Source: Symsagittifera roscoffensis
Taxonomy: Eukaryota; Xenacoelomorpha; Acoela; Convolutidae
Direction of reading: 5' to 3'
DNA length: 62,000 nucleotides
NCBI RefSeq assembly: GCF_963678635.1
Contig: NC_087062.1
Span: 31,456,704 to 31,518,703 of the forward strand
In this document: one piece after another, positions 44,601-58,711 of the stretch
How the letters are laid out: each line of letters opens with the position of its first letter
How positions within the stretch are numbered: position 1 is the first letter of the stretch
The notes under the pieces: model-generated
What the model was told of the DNA's origin: nothing
Seen by the model: only the letters and a program-made list of their open reading frames with translations
The model's database searches: none
Made by a program: the position numbers and the translations under genes

Positions 44601-47600
44601 ATTTGAGCAGTCATAATTGGACATCAGATTTGTAGCCCTCGAAATTACCCCGAAAGCACCCCACTGAAGGGTTGAGAAATTTAAGTTCGATTAGTTTTTT
44701 ATATCTAAAATTTTTGAAAAAAAAAAAAAATTAAAAAAAACGCCATATCTCGAAAACCAAAAAGATTTGAGCAGTCATACTTTGACGCTAGATTTGCAGC
44801 TCTTGAGCGTACCCTGATGGGGCCCTAATACAGGGGGGTTGAGTAAATCGAAAATCAAGTTCGGTTACTTATTTTACATCTAAGTTTTTAGAGAAAAAAT
44901 GAAAAATCATAAAAAACACCATATCTCGAAAACCATAAGGATTTGAGCAGTCATACTTGGACGCTAGATTTGTAGCCCTTGAATGTATCCCGATAGCACC
45001 CCACTAAAGGGTTGAAAAATTCAAGTTCTGTTAGTTTTTTTATATCTAATTTTTTGGAAAAAAAAAGAAAAAATCATGAAAAAAGCCATATCTCGAAAAT
45101 CATAGGGATTTGAGCAGTCATAATTGGACATCAGATTTGTAGCCCTCGAAATTACCCCGAAAGCACCCCACTGAAGGGTTGAGAAATTTAAGTTCGATTA
45201 CTTTTTTATATCTAAATTTTTTGAAAAAAAAAAATTAAAAAAAACGCCATATCTCGAAAACCAAAAAGATTTGAGCAGTCATACTTGGACGCTAGATTTG
45301 TAGCCCTTGAATGTATCCCGATAGCACCCCACTAAAGGGTTGAAAAATTCAAGTTCTGTTAGTTTTTTTTATATCTAATTTTTTGGAAAAAAAAAGAAAA
45401 AATCATGAAAAAAGCCATATCTCGAAAATCATAGGGATTTGAGCAGTCATAATTGGACGCCAGATTTGTAGCCCTCGAAATTACCCCGAAAGCACCCCAC
45501 TGAAGGGTTGAGAAATTTATGTTCGATTAGTTTTTTATATCTAAGTTTTTTGAAAAAAAAAATCATAAAAAACGCCATGTCTCGAAAACCAAAAAGATTT
45601 GAGCAGTCATACTTTGACGCTAGATTTGCAGCTCTTGAGCGTACCCAGATGGGGCCCTAATACAGGGGGGTTGAGTAAATCGAAAATCAAGTTCGGTTAC
45701 TTATTTTATATCTAAGTTTTTAGAGAAAAAATGAAAAATCATAAAAAACACCATATCTCGAAAACCATAAGGATTTGAGCAGTCATACTTGGACGCTAGA
45801 TTTAGAGCCCTCGATTGTACCCCGATATCACGCCACTTTAGGAATGAGAAATTCAAGTTCAGTTAGTTTTTTATATCTAAGTTTTTGAAAAAAAATGAAC
45901 AAATCATAAAAAACGCCATATCTCGAAAACCATAAGTATTTGAGCAGTCATACTTGGACGCTAGATTTGCAGCTCTTGAGTGTACCCCGATAGCACCACA
46001 GTATAGGGTTGGAAATTCAAGTTCGGTTAATTTTTTTTATATCTAAGTTTTTTTGGAAAAAAAAGAAAAATTTTTAAAAAACGCCATATCTCGAAAACTA
46101 TAAGTATTTGAGCAGTCATATTTGAACGCTAGATTTAGAGCCCTCGATTGTACCACGATAGCACACCACTTTAGGAATGAGAAATTCAAGTTCGGTTAGT
46201 TTTTTATATCTAAGTTTTTTGAAAAAAAAAATCATAAAAAACGCCATGTCTCGAAAACCAAAAAGATTTGAGCAGTCATACTTGGACGCTAGATTTAGAG
46301 CCCTCGATTGTACCCCGATATCACGCCACTTTAGGAATGAGAAATTCAAGTTCAGTTAGTTTTTTATGTCTAAGTTTTTGAAAAAAATGAAAAAATCATA
46401 AAAAACGCCATATCTCGAAAACCATAAGTGTTTGAGCAGTCATACTTAGACGCTAGATTTGTAGCCCTTGAATGTATCCCGATAGCACCCCACTTAGGGG
46501 TTGAAAAATTCAAGTTCTGTTAGTTTTTTTTATATCTAATTTTTTGGAAAAAAAAGAAAAAATCATGAAAAAAGCCATATCTCGAAAATCATAGGGATTT
46601 GAGCAGTCATAATTGGACATCAGATTTGTAGCCCTCGAAATTACCCCGAAAGCACCCCACTGAAGGGTTGAGAAATTTAAGTTCGATTAGTTTTTTATAT
46701 CTAAATTTTTTGAAAAAAAAAAAAAATTAAAAAAAACGCCATATCTCGAAAACCAAAAAGATTTGAGCAGTCATACTTTGACGCTAGATTTGCAGCTCTT
46801 GAGCGTACCCTGATGGGGCCCTAATACAGGGGGGTTGAGTAAATCGAAAATCAAGTTCGGTTACTTATTTTACATCTAAGTTTTTAGAGAAAAAATGAAA
46901 AATCATAAAAAACACCATATCTCGAAAACCATAAGGATTTGAGCAGTCATACTTGGACGCTAGATTTGTAGCCCTTGAATGTATCCCGATAGCACCCCAC
47001 TAAAGGGTTGAAAAATTCAAGTTCTGTTAGTTTTTTTTATATCTAATTTTTTGGAAAAAAAAAGAAAAAAATCATGAAAAAAGCCATATCTCGAAAATCA
47101 TAGGGATTTGAGCAGTCATAATTGGACGCCAGATTTGTAGCCCTCGAAATTACCCCGAAAGCACCCCACTGAAGGGTTGAGAAATTTAAGTTCGATTAGT
47201 TTTTTATATCTAAGTTTTTTGAAAAAAAAAATCATAAAAAACGCCATGTCTCGAAAACCAAAAAGATTTGAGCAGTCATACTTTGACGCTAGATTTGCAG
47301 CTCTTGAGCGTACCCAGATGGGGCCCTAATACAGGGGGGTTGAGTAAATCGAAAATCAAGTTCGGTTACTTATTTTATATCTAAGTTTTTAGAGAAAAAA
47401 TGAAAAATCATAAAAAACACCATATCTCGAAAACCATAAGGATTTGAGCAGTCATACTTGGACGCTAGATTTAGAGCCCTCGATTGTACCCCGATATCAC
47501 GCCACTTTAGGAATGAGAAATTCAAGTTCAGTTAGTTTTTTATATCTAAGTTTTTGAAAAAAAATGAACAAATCATAAAAAACGCCATATCTCGAAAACC

Positions 47601-50600
47601 ATAAGTATTTGAGCAGTCATACTTGGAGGCTAGATTTGCAGCTCTTGAGTGTACCCAGATGGGGCCCTAATACAGGGGGGTTGAGTAAATTGAAAATCAA
47701 GTTCGGTTACTTATTTTATATCTAAGTTTTTGAAAAAAAATGAACAAATCATAAAAAACGCCATATCTCGAAAACCATAAGTATTTGAGCAGTCATACTT
47801 GGACGCTAGATTTGCAGCTCTTGAGTGTACCCCGATAGCACCACAGTATAGGGTTGGAAATTCAAGTTCGGTTAATTTTTTTTATATCTAAGTTTTTTTG
47901 GAAAAAAAAGAAAAATTTTTAAAAAACGCCATATCTCGAAAACTATAAGTATTTGAGCAGTCATATTTGAACGCTAGATTTAGAGCCCTCGATTGTACCA
48001 CGATAGCACACCACTTTAGGAATGAGAAATTCAAGTTCGGTTAGTCTTTTTATGTCTAAGTTTTTGAAAAAAATGAAAAAATCATAAAAAACGCCATATC
48101 TCGAAAACCATAAGTGTTTGAGCAGTCATACTTAGACGCTAGATTTGTAGCCCTTGAATGTATCCCGATAGCACCCCACTTAGGGGTTGAAAAATTCAAG
48201 TTCTGTTAGTTTTTTTTATATCTAATTTTTTGGAAAAAAAAAGAAAAAATCATGAAAAAAGCCATATCTCGAAAATCATAGGGATTTGAGCAGTCATAAT
48301 TGGACATCAGATTTGTAGCCCTCGAAATTACCCCGAAAGCACCCCACTGAAGGGTTGAGAAATTTAAGTTCGATTAGTTTTTTATATCTAAATTTTTTGA
48401 AAAAAAAAAATTAAAAAAAACGCCATATCTCGAAAACCAAAAAGATTTGAGCAGTCATACTTTGACGCTAGATTTGCAGCTCTTGAGCGTACCCTGATGG
48501 GGCCCTAATACAGGGGGGTTGAGTAAATCGAAAATCAAGTTCGGTTACTTATTTTACATCTAAGTTTTTAGAGAAAAAATGAAAAATCATAAAAAACACC
48601 ATATCTCGAAAACCATAAGGATTTGAGCAGTCATACTTGGACGCTAGATTTGTAGCCCTTGAATGTATCCCGATAGCACCCCACTAAAGGGTTGAAAAAT
48701 TTAAGTTCTGTTAGTTTTTTTTATATCTAATTTTTTGGAAAAAAAAAGAAAAAATCATGAAAAAAGCCATATCTCGAAAATCATAGGGATTTGAGCAGTC
48801 ATAATTGGACGCCAGATTTGTAGCTCTCGAAATTACCCCGAAAGCACCCCACTGAAGGGTTGAGAAATTTAAGTTCGATTAGTTTTTTATATCTAAGTTT
48901 TTTGAAAAAAAAAATCATAAAAAACGCCATGTCTCGAAAACCAAAAAGATTTGAGCAGTCATACTTTGACGCTAGATTTGCAGCTCTTGAGCGTACCCAG
49001 ATGGGGCCCTAATACAGGGGGGTTGAGTAAATCGAAAATCAAGTTCGGTTACTTATTTTATATCTAAGTTTTTAGAGAAAAAATGAAAAATCATAAAAAA
49101 CACCATATCTCGAAAACAATAAGGATTTGAGCAGTCATACTTGGACGCTAGATTTAGAGCCCTCGATTGTACCCCGATATCACGCCACTTTAGGAATGAG
49201 AAATTCAAGTTCAGTTAGTTTTTTATATCTAAGTTTTTGAAAAAAAATGAACAAATCATAAAAAACGCCATATCTCGAAAACCATAAGTATTTGAGCAGT
49301 CATACTTGGACGCTAGATTTGCAGCTCTTGAGTGTACCCCGATAGCACCACAGTATAGGGTTGGAAATTCAAGTTCGGTTAATTTTTTTTATATCTAAGT
49401 TTTTTTGGAAAAAAAAGAAAAATTTTTAAAAAACGCCATATCTCGAAAACTATAAGTATTTGAGCAGTCATATTTGAACGCTAGATTTAGAGCCCTCGAT
49501 TGTACCACGATAGCACACCACTTTAGGAATGAGAAATTCAAGTTCGGTTAGTCTTTTTATGTCTAAGTTTTTGAAAAAAATGAAAAAATCATAAAAAACG
49601 CCATATCTCGAAAACCATAAGTGTTTGAGCAGTCATACTTAGACGCTAGATTTGTAGCCCTTGAATGTATCCCGATAGCACCCCACTTAGGGGTTGAAAA
49701 ATTCAAGTTCTGTTAGTTTTTTTATATCTAATTTTTTGGAAAAAAAAAAGAAAAAATCATGAAAAAAGCCATATCTCGAAAATCATAGGGATTTGAGCAG
49801 TCATAATTGGACGCCAGATTTGTAGCCCTCGAAATTACCCCGAAAGCACCCCACTGAAGGGTTGAGAAATTTAAGTTCGATTAGTTTTTTATATCTAAGT
49901 TTTTTGAAAAAAAAAATCATAAAAAACGCCATATCTCGAAAACCAAAAAGATTTGAGCAGTCATACTTTGACGCTAGATTTGCAGCTCTTGAGCGTACCC
50001 TGATGGGGCCCTAATACAGGGGGGTTGAGTAAATCGAAAATCAAGTTCGGTTACTTATTTTACATCTAAGTTTTTAGAGAAAAAATGAAAAATCATAAAA
50101 AACACCATATCTCGAAAACCATAAGGATTTGAGCAGTCATACTTGGACGCTAGATTTGTAGCCCTTGAATGTATCCCGATAGCACCCCACTAAAGGGTTG
50201 AAAAATTCAAGTTCTGTTAGTTTTTTTTATATCTAATTTTTTGGAAAAAAAAAGAAAAAATCATAAAAAACACCATATCTTGAAAATCATAGGGATTTGA
50301 GCAGTCATAATTGGACGCCAGATTTGTAGCCCTCGAAATTACCCCGAAAGCACCCCACTGAAGGGTTGAGAAATTTAAGTTCGATTAGTTTTTTATATCT
50401 AAGTTTTTTGAAAAAAAAAATCATAAAAAACGCCATGTCTCGAAAACCAAAAAGATTTGAGCAGTCATACTTTGACGCTAGATTTGCAGCTCTTGAGCGT
50501 ACCCAGATGGGGCCCTAATACAGGGGGGTTGAGTAAATCGAAAATCAAGTTCGGTTACTTATTTTATATCTAAGTTTTTAGAGAAAAAATGAAAAATCAT

Positions 50601-52520
50601 AAAAAACACCATATCTCGAAAACCATAAGGATTTGAGCAGTCATACTTGGACGCTAGATTTAGAGCCCTCGATTGTACCCCGATATCACGCCACTTTAGG
50701 AATGAGAAATTCAAGTTCAGTTAGTTTTTTATATCTAAGTTTTTGAAAAAAAATGAACAAATCATAAAAAACGCCATATCTCGAAAACCATAAGTATTTG
50801 AGCAGTCATACTTGGACGCTAGATTTGCAGCTCTTGAGTGTACCCCGATAGCACCACAGTATAGGGTTGGAAATTCAAGTTCGGTTAATTTTTTTTATAT
50901 CTAAGTTTTTTTGGAGAAAAAAGAAAAATTTTTAAAAAACGCCATATCTCGAAAACTATAAGTATTTGAGCAGTCATATTTGAACGCTAGATTTAGAGCC
51001 CTCGATTGTACCACGATAGCACACCACTTTAGGAATGAGAAATTCAAGTTCGGTTAGTCTTTTTATGTCTAAGTTTTTGAAAAAAATGAAAAAATCATAA
51101 AAAACGCCATATCTCGAAAACCATAAGTGTTTGAGCAGTCATACTTAGACGCTAGATTTGTAGCCCTTGAATGTATCCCGATAGCACCCCACTTAGGGGT
51201 TGAAAAATTCAAGTTCTGTTAGTTTTTTTATATCTAATTTTTTGGAAAAAAAAAGAAAAAATCATGAAAAAAGCCATATCTCGAAAATCATAGGGATTTG
51301 AGCAGTCATAATTGGACATCAGATTTGTAGCCCTCGAAATTACCCCGAAAGCACCCCACTGAAGGGTTGAGAAATTTAAGTTCGATTAGTTTTTTATATC
51401 TAAATTTTTTGAAAAAAAAAAAAATTAAAAAAAACGCCATATCTCGAAAACCAAAAAGATTTGAGCAGTCATACTTTGACGCTAGATTTGCAGCTCTTGA
51501 GCGTACCCTGATGGGGCCCTAATACAGGGGGGTTGAGTAAATCGAAAATCAAGTTCGGTTACTTATTTTACATCTAAGTTTTTAGAGAAAAAATGAAAAA
51601 TCATAAAAAACACCATATCTCGAAAACCATAAGGATTTGAGCAGTCATACTTGGACGCTAGATTTGTAGCCCTTGAATGTATCCCGATAGCACCCCACTA
51701 AAGGGTTGAAAAATTCAAGTTCTGTTAGTTTTTTTTATATCTAATTTTTTGGAAAAAAAAAGAAAAAATCATGAAAAAAGCCATATCTCGAAAATCATAG
51801 GGATTTGAGCAGTCATAATTGGACGCCAGATTTGTAGCCCTCGAAATTACCCCGAAAGCACCCCACTGAAGGGTTGAGAAATTTAAGTTCGATTAGTTTT
51901 TTATATCTAAGTTTTTTGAAAAAAAAAAAAATCATAAAAAACGCCATGTCTCGAAAACCAAAAAGATTTGAGCAGTCATACTTTGACGCTAGATTTGCAG
52001 CTCTTGAGCGTACCCAGATGGGACCCTAATACAGGGGGGTTGAGTAAATCGAAAATCAAGTTCGGTTACTTATTTTATATCTAAGTTTTTAGAGAAAAAA
52101 TGAAAAATCATAAAAAACACTATATCTCGAAAACCATAAAGATTTGAGCAGTCATACTTGGACGCTAGATTTGTAGCCCTTGAATGTATCCCGATAGCAC
52201 CCCACTTAGGGGTTGAAAAATTCAAGTTCTGTTAGTTTTTTTATATCTAATTTTTTGAAAAAAAAAAAGAAAAAATCATGAAAAAAGCCATATCTCGAAA
52301 ATCATAGGGATTTGAGCAGTCATAATTGGACATCAGATTTGTAGCCCTCGAAATTACCCCGAAAGCACCCCACTGAAGGGTTGAGAAATTTAAGTTCGAT
52401 TAGTTTTTTATATCTAAATTTTTTGAAAAAAAAAAAATCATAAAAAACGCCATATCTCGAAAACCAAAAAGATTTGAGCAGTCATACTTTGACGCTAGAT
52501 TTGCAGCTCTTGAGCGTACC
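41686..52520. repeat. Core of 9-monomer higher-order repeat (~1.51 kb)
   Basis: Nine distinguishable monomers recur in order. Their centres are: (A) CCCTGATGGGGCCC, (B) ATCCCGATAGCACCCCACTAAA, (C) ACCCCGAAAGCACC with CGCCAG, (D) CCCAGATGGGGCCC, (E) CCCCGATATCACGCC, (F) CCCCGATAGCACCACAG, (G) ACCACGATAGCACACC, (H) like B but ending CTTAGGGG, (I) like C but with CATCAG. Monomer A lies at 41,792, 43,301, 44,812, 46,808, 48,492, 49,998, 51,506 and 52,519. The intervals are 1,509, 1,511, 1,996, 1,684, 1,506, 1,508 and 1,013 bp, i.e. 9, 9, 12, 10, 9, 9 and 6 monomers. Confidence 0.88.
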
Positions 52521-55500
52521 CTGATGGGGCCCTAATACAGGGGGGTTGAGTAAATCGAAAATCAAGTTCGGTTACTTATTTTACATCTAAGTTTTTAGAG
52601 AAAAAATGAAAAATCATAAACACCATATCTCGAAAACCATAAGGATTTGAGCAGTCATACTTGGACGCTAGATTTGTAGCCCTTGAATGTATCCCGATAG
52701 CACCCACTAAAGGGTTGAAAAATTCAAGTTCTGTTATTTTTTTTTAGATCTAATTTTTTGGAAAAAAAAAAGAAAAAATCATGAAAAAAGCCATATCTCG
52801 AAAATCATAGGGATTTGAGCAGTCATAATTGGACGCCAGATTTGTAGCCCTCGAAATTACCCCGAAAGCACCCCACTGAAGGGTTGAGAAATTTAAGTTC
52901 GATTAGTTTTTTATATCTAAGTTTTTTGAAAAAAAAAATCATAAAAAACGCCATGTCTCGAAAACCAAAAAGATTTGAGCAGTCATACTTTGACGCTAGA
53001 TTTGCAGCTTTTGAGCGTACCTTGACAGGGCCCTAATATAGGGGGGTTGAGAGAATCGAAAATCAAGTTCGGTTAATTTTTTTCTTTCTAAGTTTTTTGA
53101 GAAAAGAATGAAAAATCAGAAAAAACACCATATCTCGAAAACCATAAGGATTTGAGCAGTCATACTTGGACGCTAGATTTAGAGCCCTCGATTGTACCCC
53201 GATATCACGCCACTTTAGGAATGAGAAATTCAAGTTCAGTTAGTTTTTTATATCTAAGTTTTTGAAAAAAAATGAACAAATCATAAAAAACGCCATATCT
53301 CGAAAACCATAAGTATTTGAGCAGTCATACTTGGACGCTAGATTTGCAGCTCTTGAGTGTACCCCGATAGCACCACAGTATAGGGTTGGAAATTCAAGTT
53401 CGGTTAATTTTTTTTATATCTAAGTTTTTTTTGGAAAAAAAAGAAAAATTTTTAAAAAACGCCATATCTCGAAAACTATAGGTATTTGAGCAGTCATATT
53501 TGAACGCTAGATTTAGAGCCCTCGATTGTACCCCGATAGCACGCCACTTTAGGAATGAGAAATTCAAATTCGGTTAGTTTTTTATATCTAAGTTTTTGAA
53601 AAAAATAAAGAACAAATCATAAAAAACGCCATATCTCGAAAACCATAAGGATTTGAGCAGTCATACTTGGACGCTAGATTAGCAGCTCTTGAGTTTAGCC
53701 CAATAGGTTCCCATTATACGGATAAAAAAATCAAGTTAGATTAGTTTTTTTTATATATCTAAGTTTTTTGAAAAAAAGGAAAAAAATTTTTAAAAACGTC
53801 ATATCTCGAAAACCAAAAGGATTTGAGCAGTCATACTCAAACGCTAGATTTGCAGCTCTTGAGTGTAGCCCAATAGGTTCCCATTATACGGATAAAAAAA
53901 ATCAAGTTAGATTAGTTTTTTTATATATATCTAAATTTTTTGAAAATTTTTTTTTTTAAAAACGCCATATATCGAAAACTATAAGTATTTGAGCAGTCAT
54001 AATTGGACGCCAGATTTGTAGCCCTCGAAATTACCCCGAAAGCACCCCACTGAAGGGTTGAGAAATTTAAGTTCGATTAGTTTTTTATATCTAAGTTTTT
54101 TGAAAAAAAAAAATCATAAAAAACGCCATGTCTCGAAAACCAAAAAGATTTGAGCAGTCATACTTTGACGCTAGATTTGCAGCTCTTGAGCGTACCCAGA
54201 TGGGGCCCTAATACAGGGGGGTTGAGTAAATCGAAAATCAAGTTCGGTTACTTATTTTATATCTAAGTTTTTAGAGAAAAAATGAAAAATCATAAAAAAC
54301 ACCATATCTCGAAAACCATAAGGATTTGAGCAGTCATACTTGGACGCTAGATTTAGAGCCCTCGATTGTACCCCGATATCACGCCACTTTAGGAATGAGA
54401 AATTCAAGTTCAGTTAGTTTTTTATATCTAAGTTTTTGAAAAAAAATGAACAAATCATAAAAAACGCCATATCTCGAAAACCATAAGTATTTGAGCAGTC
54501 ATACTTGGACGCTAGATTTGCAGCTCTTGAGTGTACCCCGATAGCACCACAGTATAGGGTTGGAAATTCAAGTTCGGTTAATTTTTTTTATATCTAAGTT
54601 TTTTTGGAAAAAAAAGAAAAATTTTTAAAAAACGCCATATCTCGAAAACTATAAGTATTTGAGCAGTCATATTTGAACGCTAGATTTAGAGCCCTCGATT
54701 GTACCACGATAGCACACCACTTTAGGAATGAGAAATTCAAGTTCGGTTAGTCTTTTTATGTCTAAGTTTTTGAAAAAAATGAAAAAATCATAAAAAACGC
54801 CATATCTCGAAAACCATAAGTGTTTGAGCAGTCATACTTAGACGCTAGATTTGTAGCCCTTGAATGTATCCCGATAGCACCCCACTTAGGGGTTGAAAAA
54901 TTCAAGTTCTGTTAGTTTTTTTATATCTAATTTTTTGGAAAAAAAAAAGAAAAAATCATGAAAAAAGCCATATCTCGAAAATCATAGGGATTTGAGCAGT
55001 CATAATTGGACATCAGATTTGTAGCCCTCGAAATTACCCCGAAAGCACCCCACTGAAGGGTTGAGAAATTTAAGTTCGATTAGTTTTTTATATCTAAATT
55101 TTTTGAAAAAAAAAAAAATTAAAAAAAACGCCATATCTCGAAAACCAAAAAGATTTGAGCAGTCATACTTTGACGCTAGATTTGCAGCTCTTGAGCGTAC
55201 CCTGATGGGGCCCTAATACAGGGGGGTTGAGTAAATCGAAAATCAAGTTCGGTTACTTATTTTACATCTAAGTTTTTAGAGAAAAAATGAAAAATCATAA
55301 AAAACACCATATCTCGAAAACCATAAGGATTTGAGCAGTCATACTTGGACGCTAGATTTGTAGCCCTTGAATGTATCCCGATAGCACCCCACTAAAGGGT
55401 TGAAAAATTCAAGTTCTGTTAGTTTTTTTTATATCTAATTTTTTGGAAAAAAAAAGAAAAAATCATGAAAAAAGCCATATCTCGAAAATCATAGGGATTT

Positions 55501-58500
55501 GAGCAGTCATAATTGGACGCCAGATTTGTAGCCCTCGAAATTACCCCGAAAGCACCCCACTGAAGGGTTGAGAAATTTAAGTTCGATTAGTTTTTTATAT
55601 CTAAGTTTTTTGAAAAAAAAAAAATCATAAAAAACGCCATGTCTCGAAAACCAAAAAGATTTGAGCAGTCATACTTTGACGCTAGATTTGCAGCTCTTGA
55701 GCGTACCCAGATGGGGCCCTAATACAGGGGGGTTGAGTAAATCGAAAATCAAGTTCGGTTACTTATTTTATATCTAAGTTTTTAGAGAAAAAATGAAAAA
55801 TCATAAAAAACACTATATCTCGAAAACCATAAAGATTTGAGCAGTCATACTTGGACGCTAGATTTGTAGCCCTTGAATGTATCCCGATAGCACCCCACTT
55901 AGGGGTTGAAAAATTCAAGTTCTGTTAGTTTTTTTATATCTAATTTTTTGGAAAAAAAAAAGAAAAAATCATGAAAAAAGCCATATCTCGAAAATCATAG
56001 GGATTTGAGCAGTCATAATTGGACATCAGATTTGTAGCCCTCGAAATTACCCCGAAAGCACCCCACTGAAGGGTTGAGAAATTTAAGTTCGATTAGTTTT
56101 TTATATCTAAATTTTTTGAAAAAAAAAAAAAATTAAAAAAAACGCCATATCTCGAAAACCAAAAAGATTTGAGCAGTCATACTTTGACGCTAGATTTGCA
56201 GCTCTTGAGCGTACCCTGATGGGGCCCTAATACAGGGGGGTTGAGTAAATCGAAAATCAAGTTCGGTTACTTATTTTACATCTAAGTTTTTAGAGAAAAA
56301 ATGAAAAATCATAAAAAACACCATATCTCGAAAACCATAAGGATTTGAGCAGTCATACTTGGACGCTAGATTTGTAGCCCTTGAATGTATCCCGATAGCA
56401 CCCCACTAAAGGGTTGAAAAATTCAAGTTCTGTTAGTTTTTTTTATATCTAATTTTTTGGAAAAAAAAAGAAAAAATCATGAAAAAAGCCATATCTCGAA
56501 AATCATAGGGATTTGAGCAGTCATAATTGGACGCCAGATTTGTAGCCCTCGAAATTACCCCGAAAGCACCCCACTGAAGGGTTGAGAAATTTAAGTTCGA
56601 TTAGTTTTTTATATCTAAGTTTTTTGAAAAAAAAAAAATCATAAAAAACGCCATGTCTCGAAAACCAAAAAGATTTGAGCAGTCATACTTTGACGCTAGA
56701 TTTGCAGCTCTTGAGCGTACCCAGATGGGGCCCTAATACAGGGGGGTTGAGTAAATCGAAAATCAAGTTCGGTTACTTATTTTATATCTAAGTTTTTAGA
56801 GAAAAAATGAAAAATCATAAAAAACACTATATCTCGAAAACCATAAAGATTTGAGCAGTCATACTTGGACGCTAGATTTGTAGCCCTTGAATGTATCCCG
56901 ATAGCACCCCACTTAGGGGTTGAAAAATTCAAGTTCTGTTAGTTTTTTTATATCTAATTTTTTGAAAAAAAAAAGAAAAAATCATGAAAAAAGCCATATC
57001 TCGAAAATCATAGGGATTTGAGCAGTCATAATTGGACATCAGATTTGTAGCCCTCGAAATTACCCCGAAAGCACCCCACTGAAGGGTTGAGAAATTTAAG
57101 TTCGATTAGTTTTTTATATCTAAATTTTTTGAAAAAAAAAAAATCATAAAAAACGCCATATCTCGAAAACCAAAAAGATTTGAGCAGTCATACTTTGACG
57201 CTAGATTTGCAGCTCTTGAGCGTACCCTGATGGGGCCCTAATACAGGGGGGTTGAGTAAATCGAAAATCAAGTTCGGTTACTTATTTTACATCTAAGTTT
57301 TTAGAGAAAAAATGAAAAATCATAAAAAACACCATATCTCGAAAACCATAAGGATTTGAGCAGTCATACTTGGACGCTAGATTTGTAGCCCTTGAATGTA
57401 TCCCGATAGCACCCCACTAAAGGGTTGAAAAATTCAAGTTCTGTTATTTTTTTTTACATCTAATTTTTTGGAAAAAAAAAAGAAAAAATCATGAAAAAAG
57501 CCATATCTCGAAAATCATAGGGATTTGAGCAGTCATAATTGGACGCCAGATTTGTAGCCCTCGAAATTACCCCGAAAGCACCCCACTGAAGGGTTGAGAA
57601 ATTTAAGTTCGATTAGTTTTTTATATCTAAGTTTTTTGAAAAAAAAAATCATAAAAAACGCCATGTCTCGAAAACCAAAAAGATTTGAGCAGTCATACTT
57701 TGACGCTAGATTTGCAGCTTTTGAGCGTACCTTGACAGGGCCCTAATATAGGGGGGTTGAGAGAATCGAAAATCAAGTTCGGTTAATTTTTTTCTTTCTA
57801 AGTTTTTTGAGAAAAGAATGAAAAATCAGAAAAAACACCATATCTCGAAAACCATAAGGATTTGAGCAGTCATACTTGGACGCTAGATTTAGAGCCCTCG
57901 ATTGTACCCCGATATCACGCCACTTTAGGAATGAGAAATTCAAGTTCAGTTAGTTTTTTATATCTAAGTTTTTGAAAAAAAAAATGAACAAATCATAAAA
58001 AACGCCATATCTCGAAAACCATAAGTATTTGAGCAGTCATACTTGGACGCTAGATTTGCAGCTCTTGAGTGTACCCCGATAGCACCACAGTATAGGGTTG
58101 GAAATTCAAGTTCGGTTAATTTTTTTTATATCTAAGTTTTTTTTGGAAAAAAAAGAAAAATTTTTAAAAAACGCCATATCTCGAAAACTATAGGTATTTG
58201 AGCAGTCATATTTGAACGCTAGATTTAGAGCCCTCGATTGTACCCCGATAGCACGCCACTTTAGGAATGAGAAATTCAAGTTCGGTTAGTTTTTTATATC
58301 TAAGTTTTTGAAAAAAATAAAGAACAAATCATAAAAAACGCCATATCTCGAAAACCATAAGGATTTGAGCAGTCATACTTGGACGCTAGATTAGCAGCTC
58401 TTGAGTTTAGCCCAATAGGTTCCCATTATACGGATAAAAAAATCAAGTTAGATTAGTTTTTTTTATATATCTAAGTTTTTTGAAAAAAAGGAAAAAAATT

Positions 58501-58711
58501 TTTAAAAACGTCATATCTCGAAAACCAAAAGGATTTGAGCAGTCATACTCAAACGCTAGATTTGCAGCTCTTGAGTGTAGCCCAATAGGTTCCCATTATA
58601 CGGATAAAAAAAATCAAGTTAGATTAGTTTTTTTATATATATCTAAATTTTTTGAAAATTTTTTTTTTAAAAAACGCCATATATCGAAAACTATAAGTAT
58701 TTGAGCAGTCA
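52521..58711. repeat. Satellite with 6-monomer variants and a ~4.7-kb-offset duplication
   Basis: Monomer A occurs at 55,200, 56,215 and 57,225 (1,015 and 1,010 bp apart), giving 6-monomer units A-B-C-D-H-I that lack E-F-G. The stretch from about 51,150 to 53,999 is repeated at about 55,857-58,711 with an offset of ~4,707-4,712 bp, including the rare monomers with CCCAATAGGTTCCC. The two copies part at 54,000 and 58,712. Confidence 0.82.
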
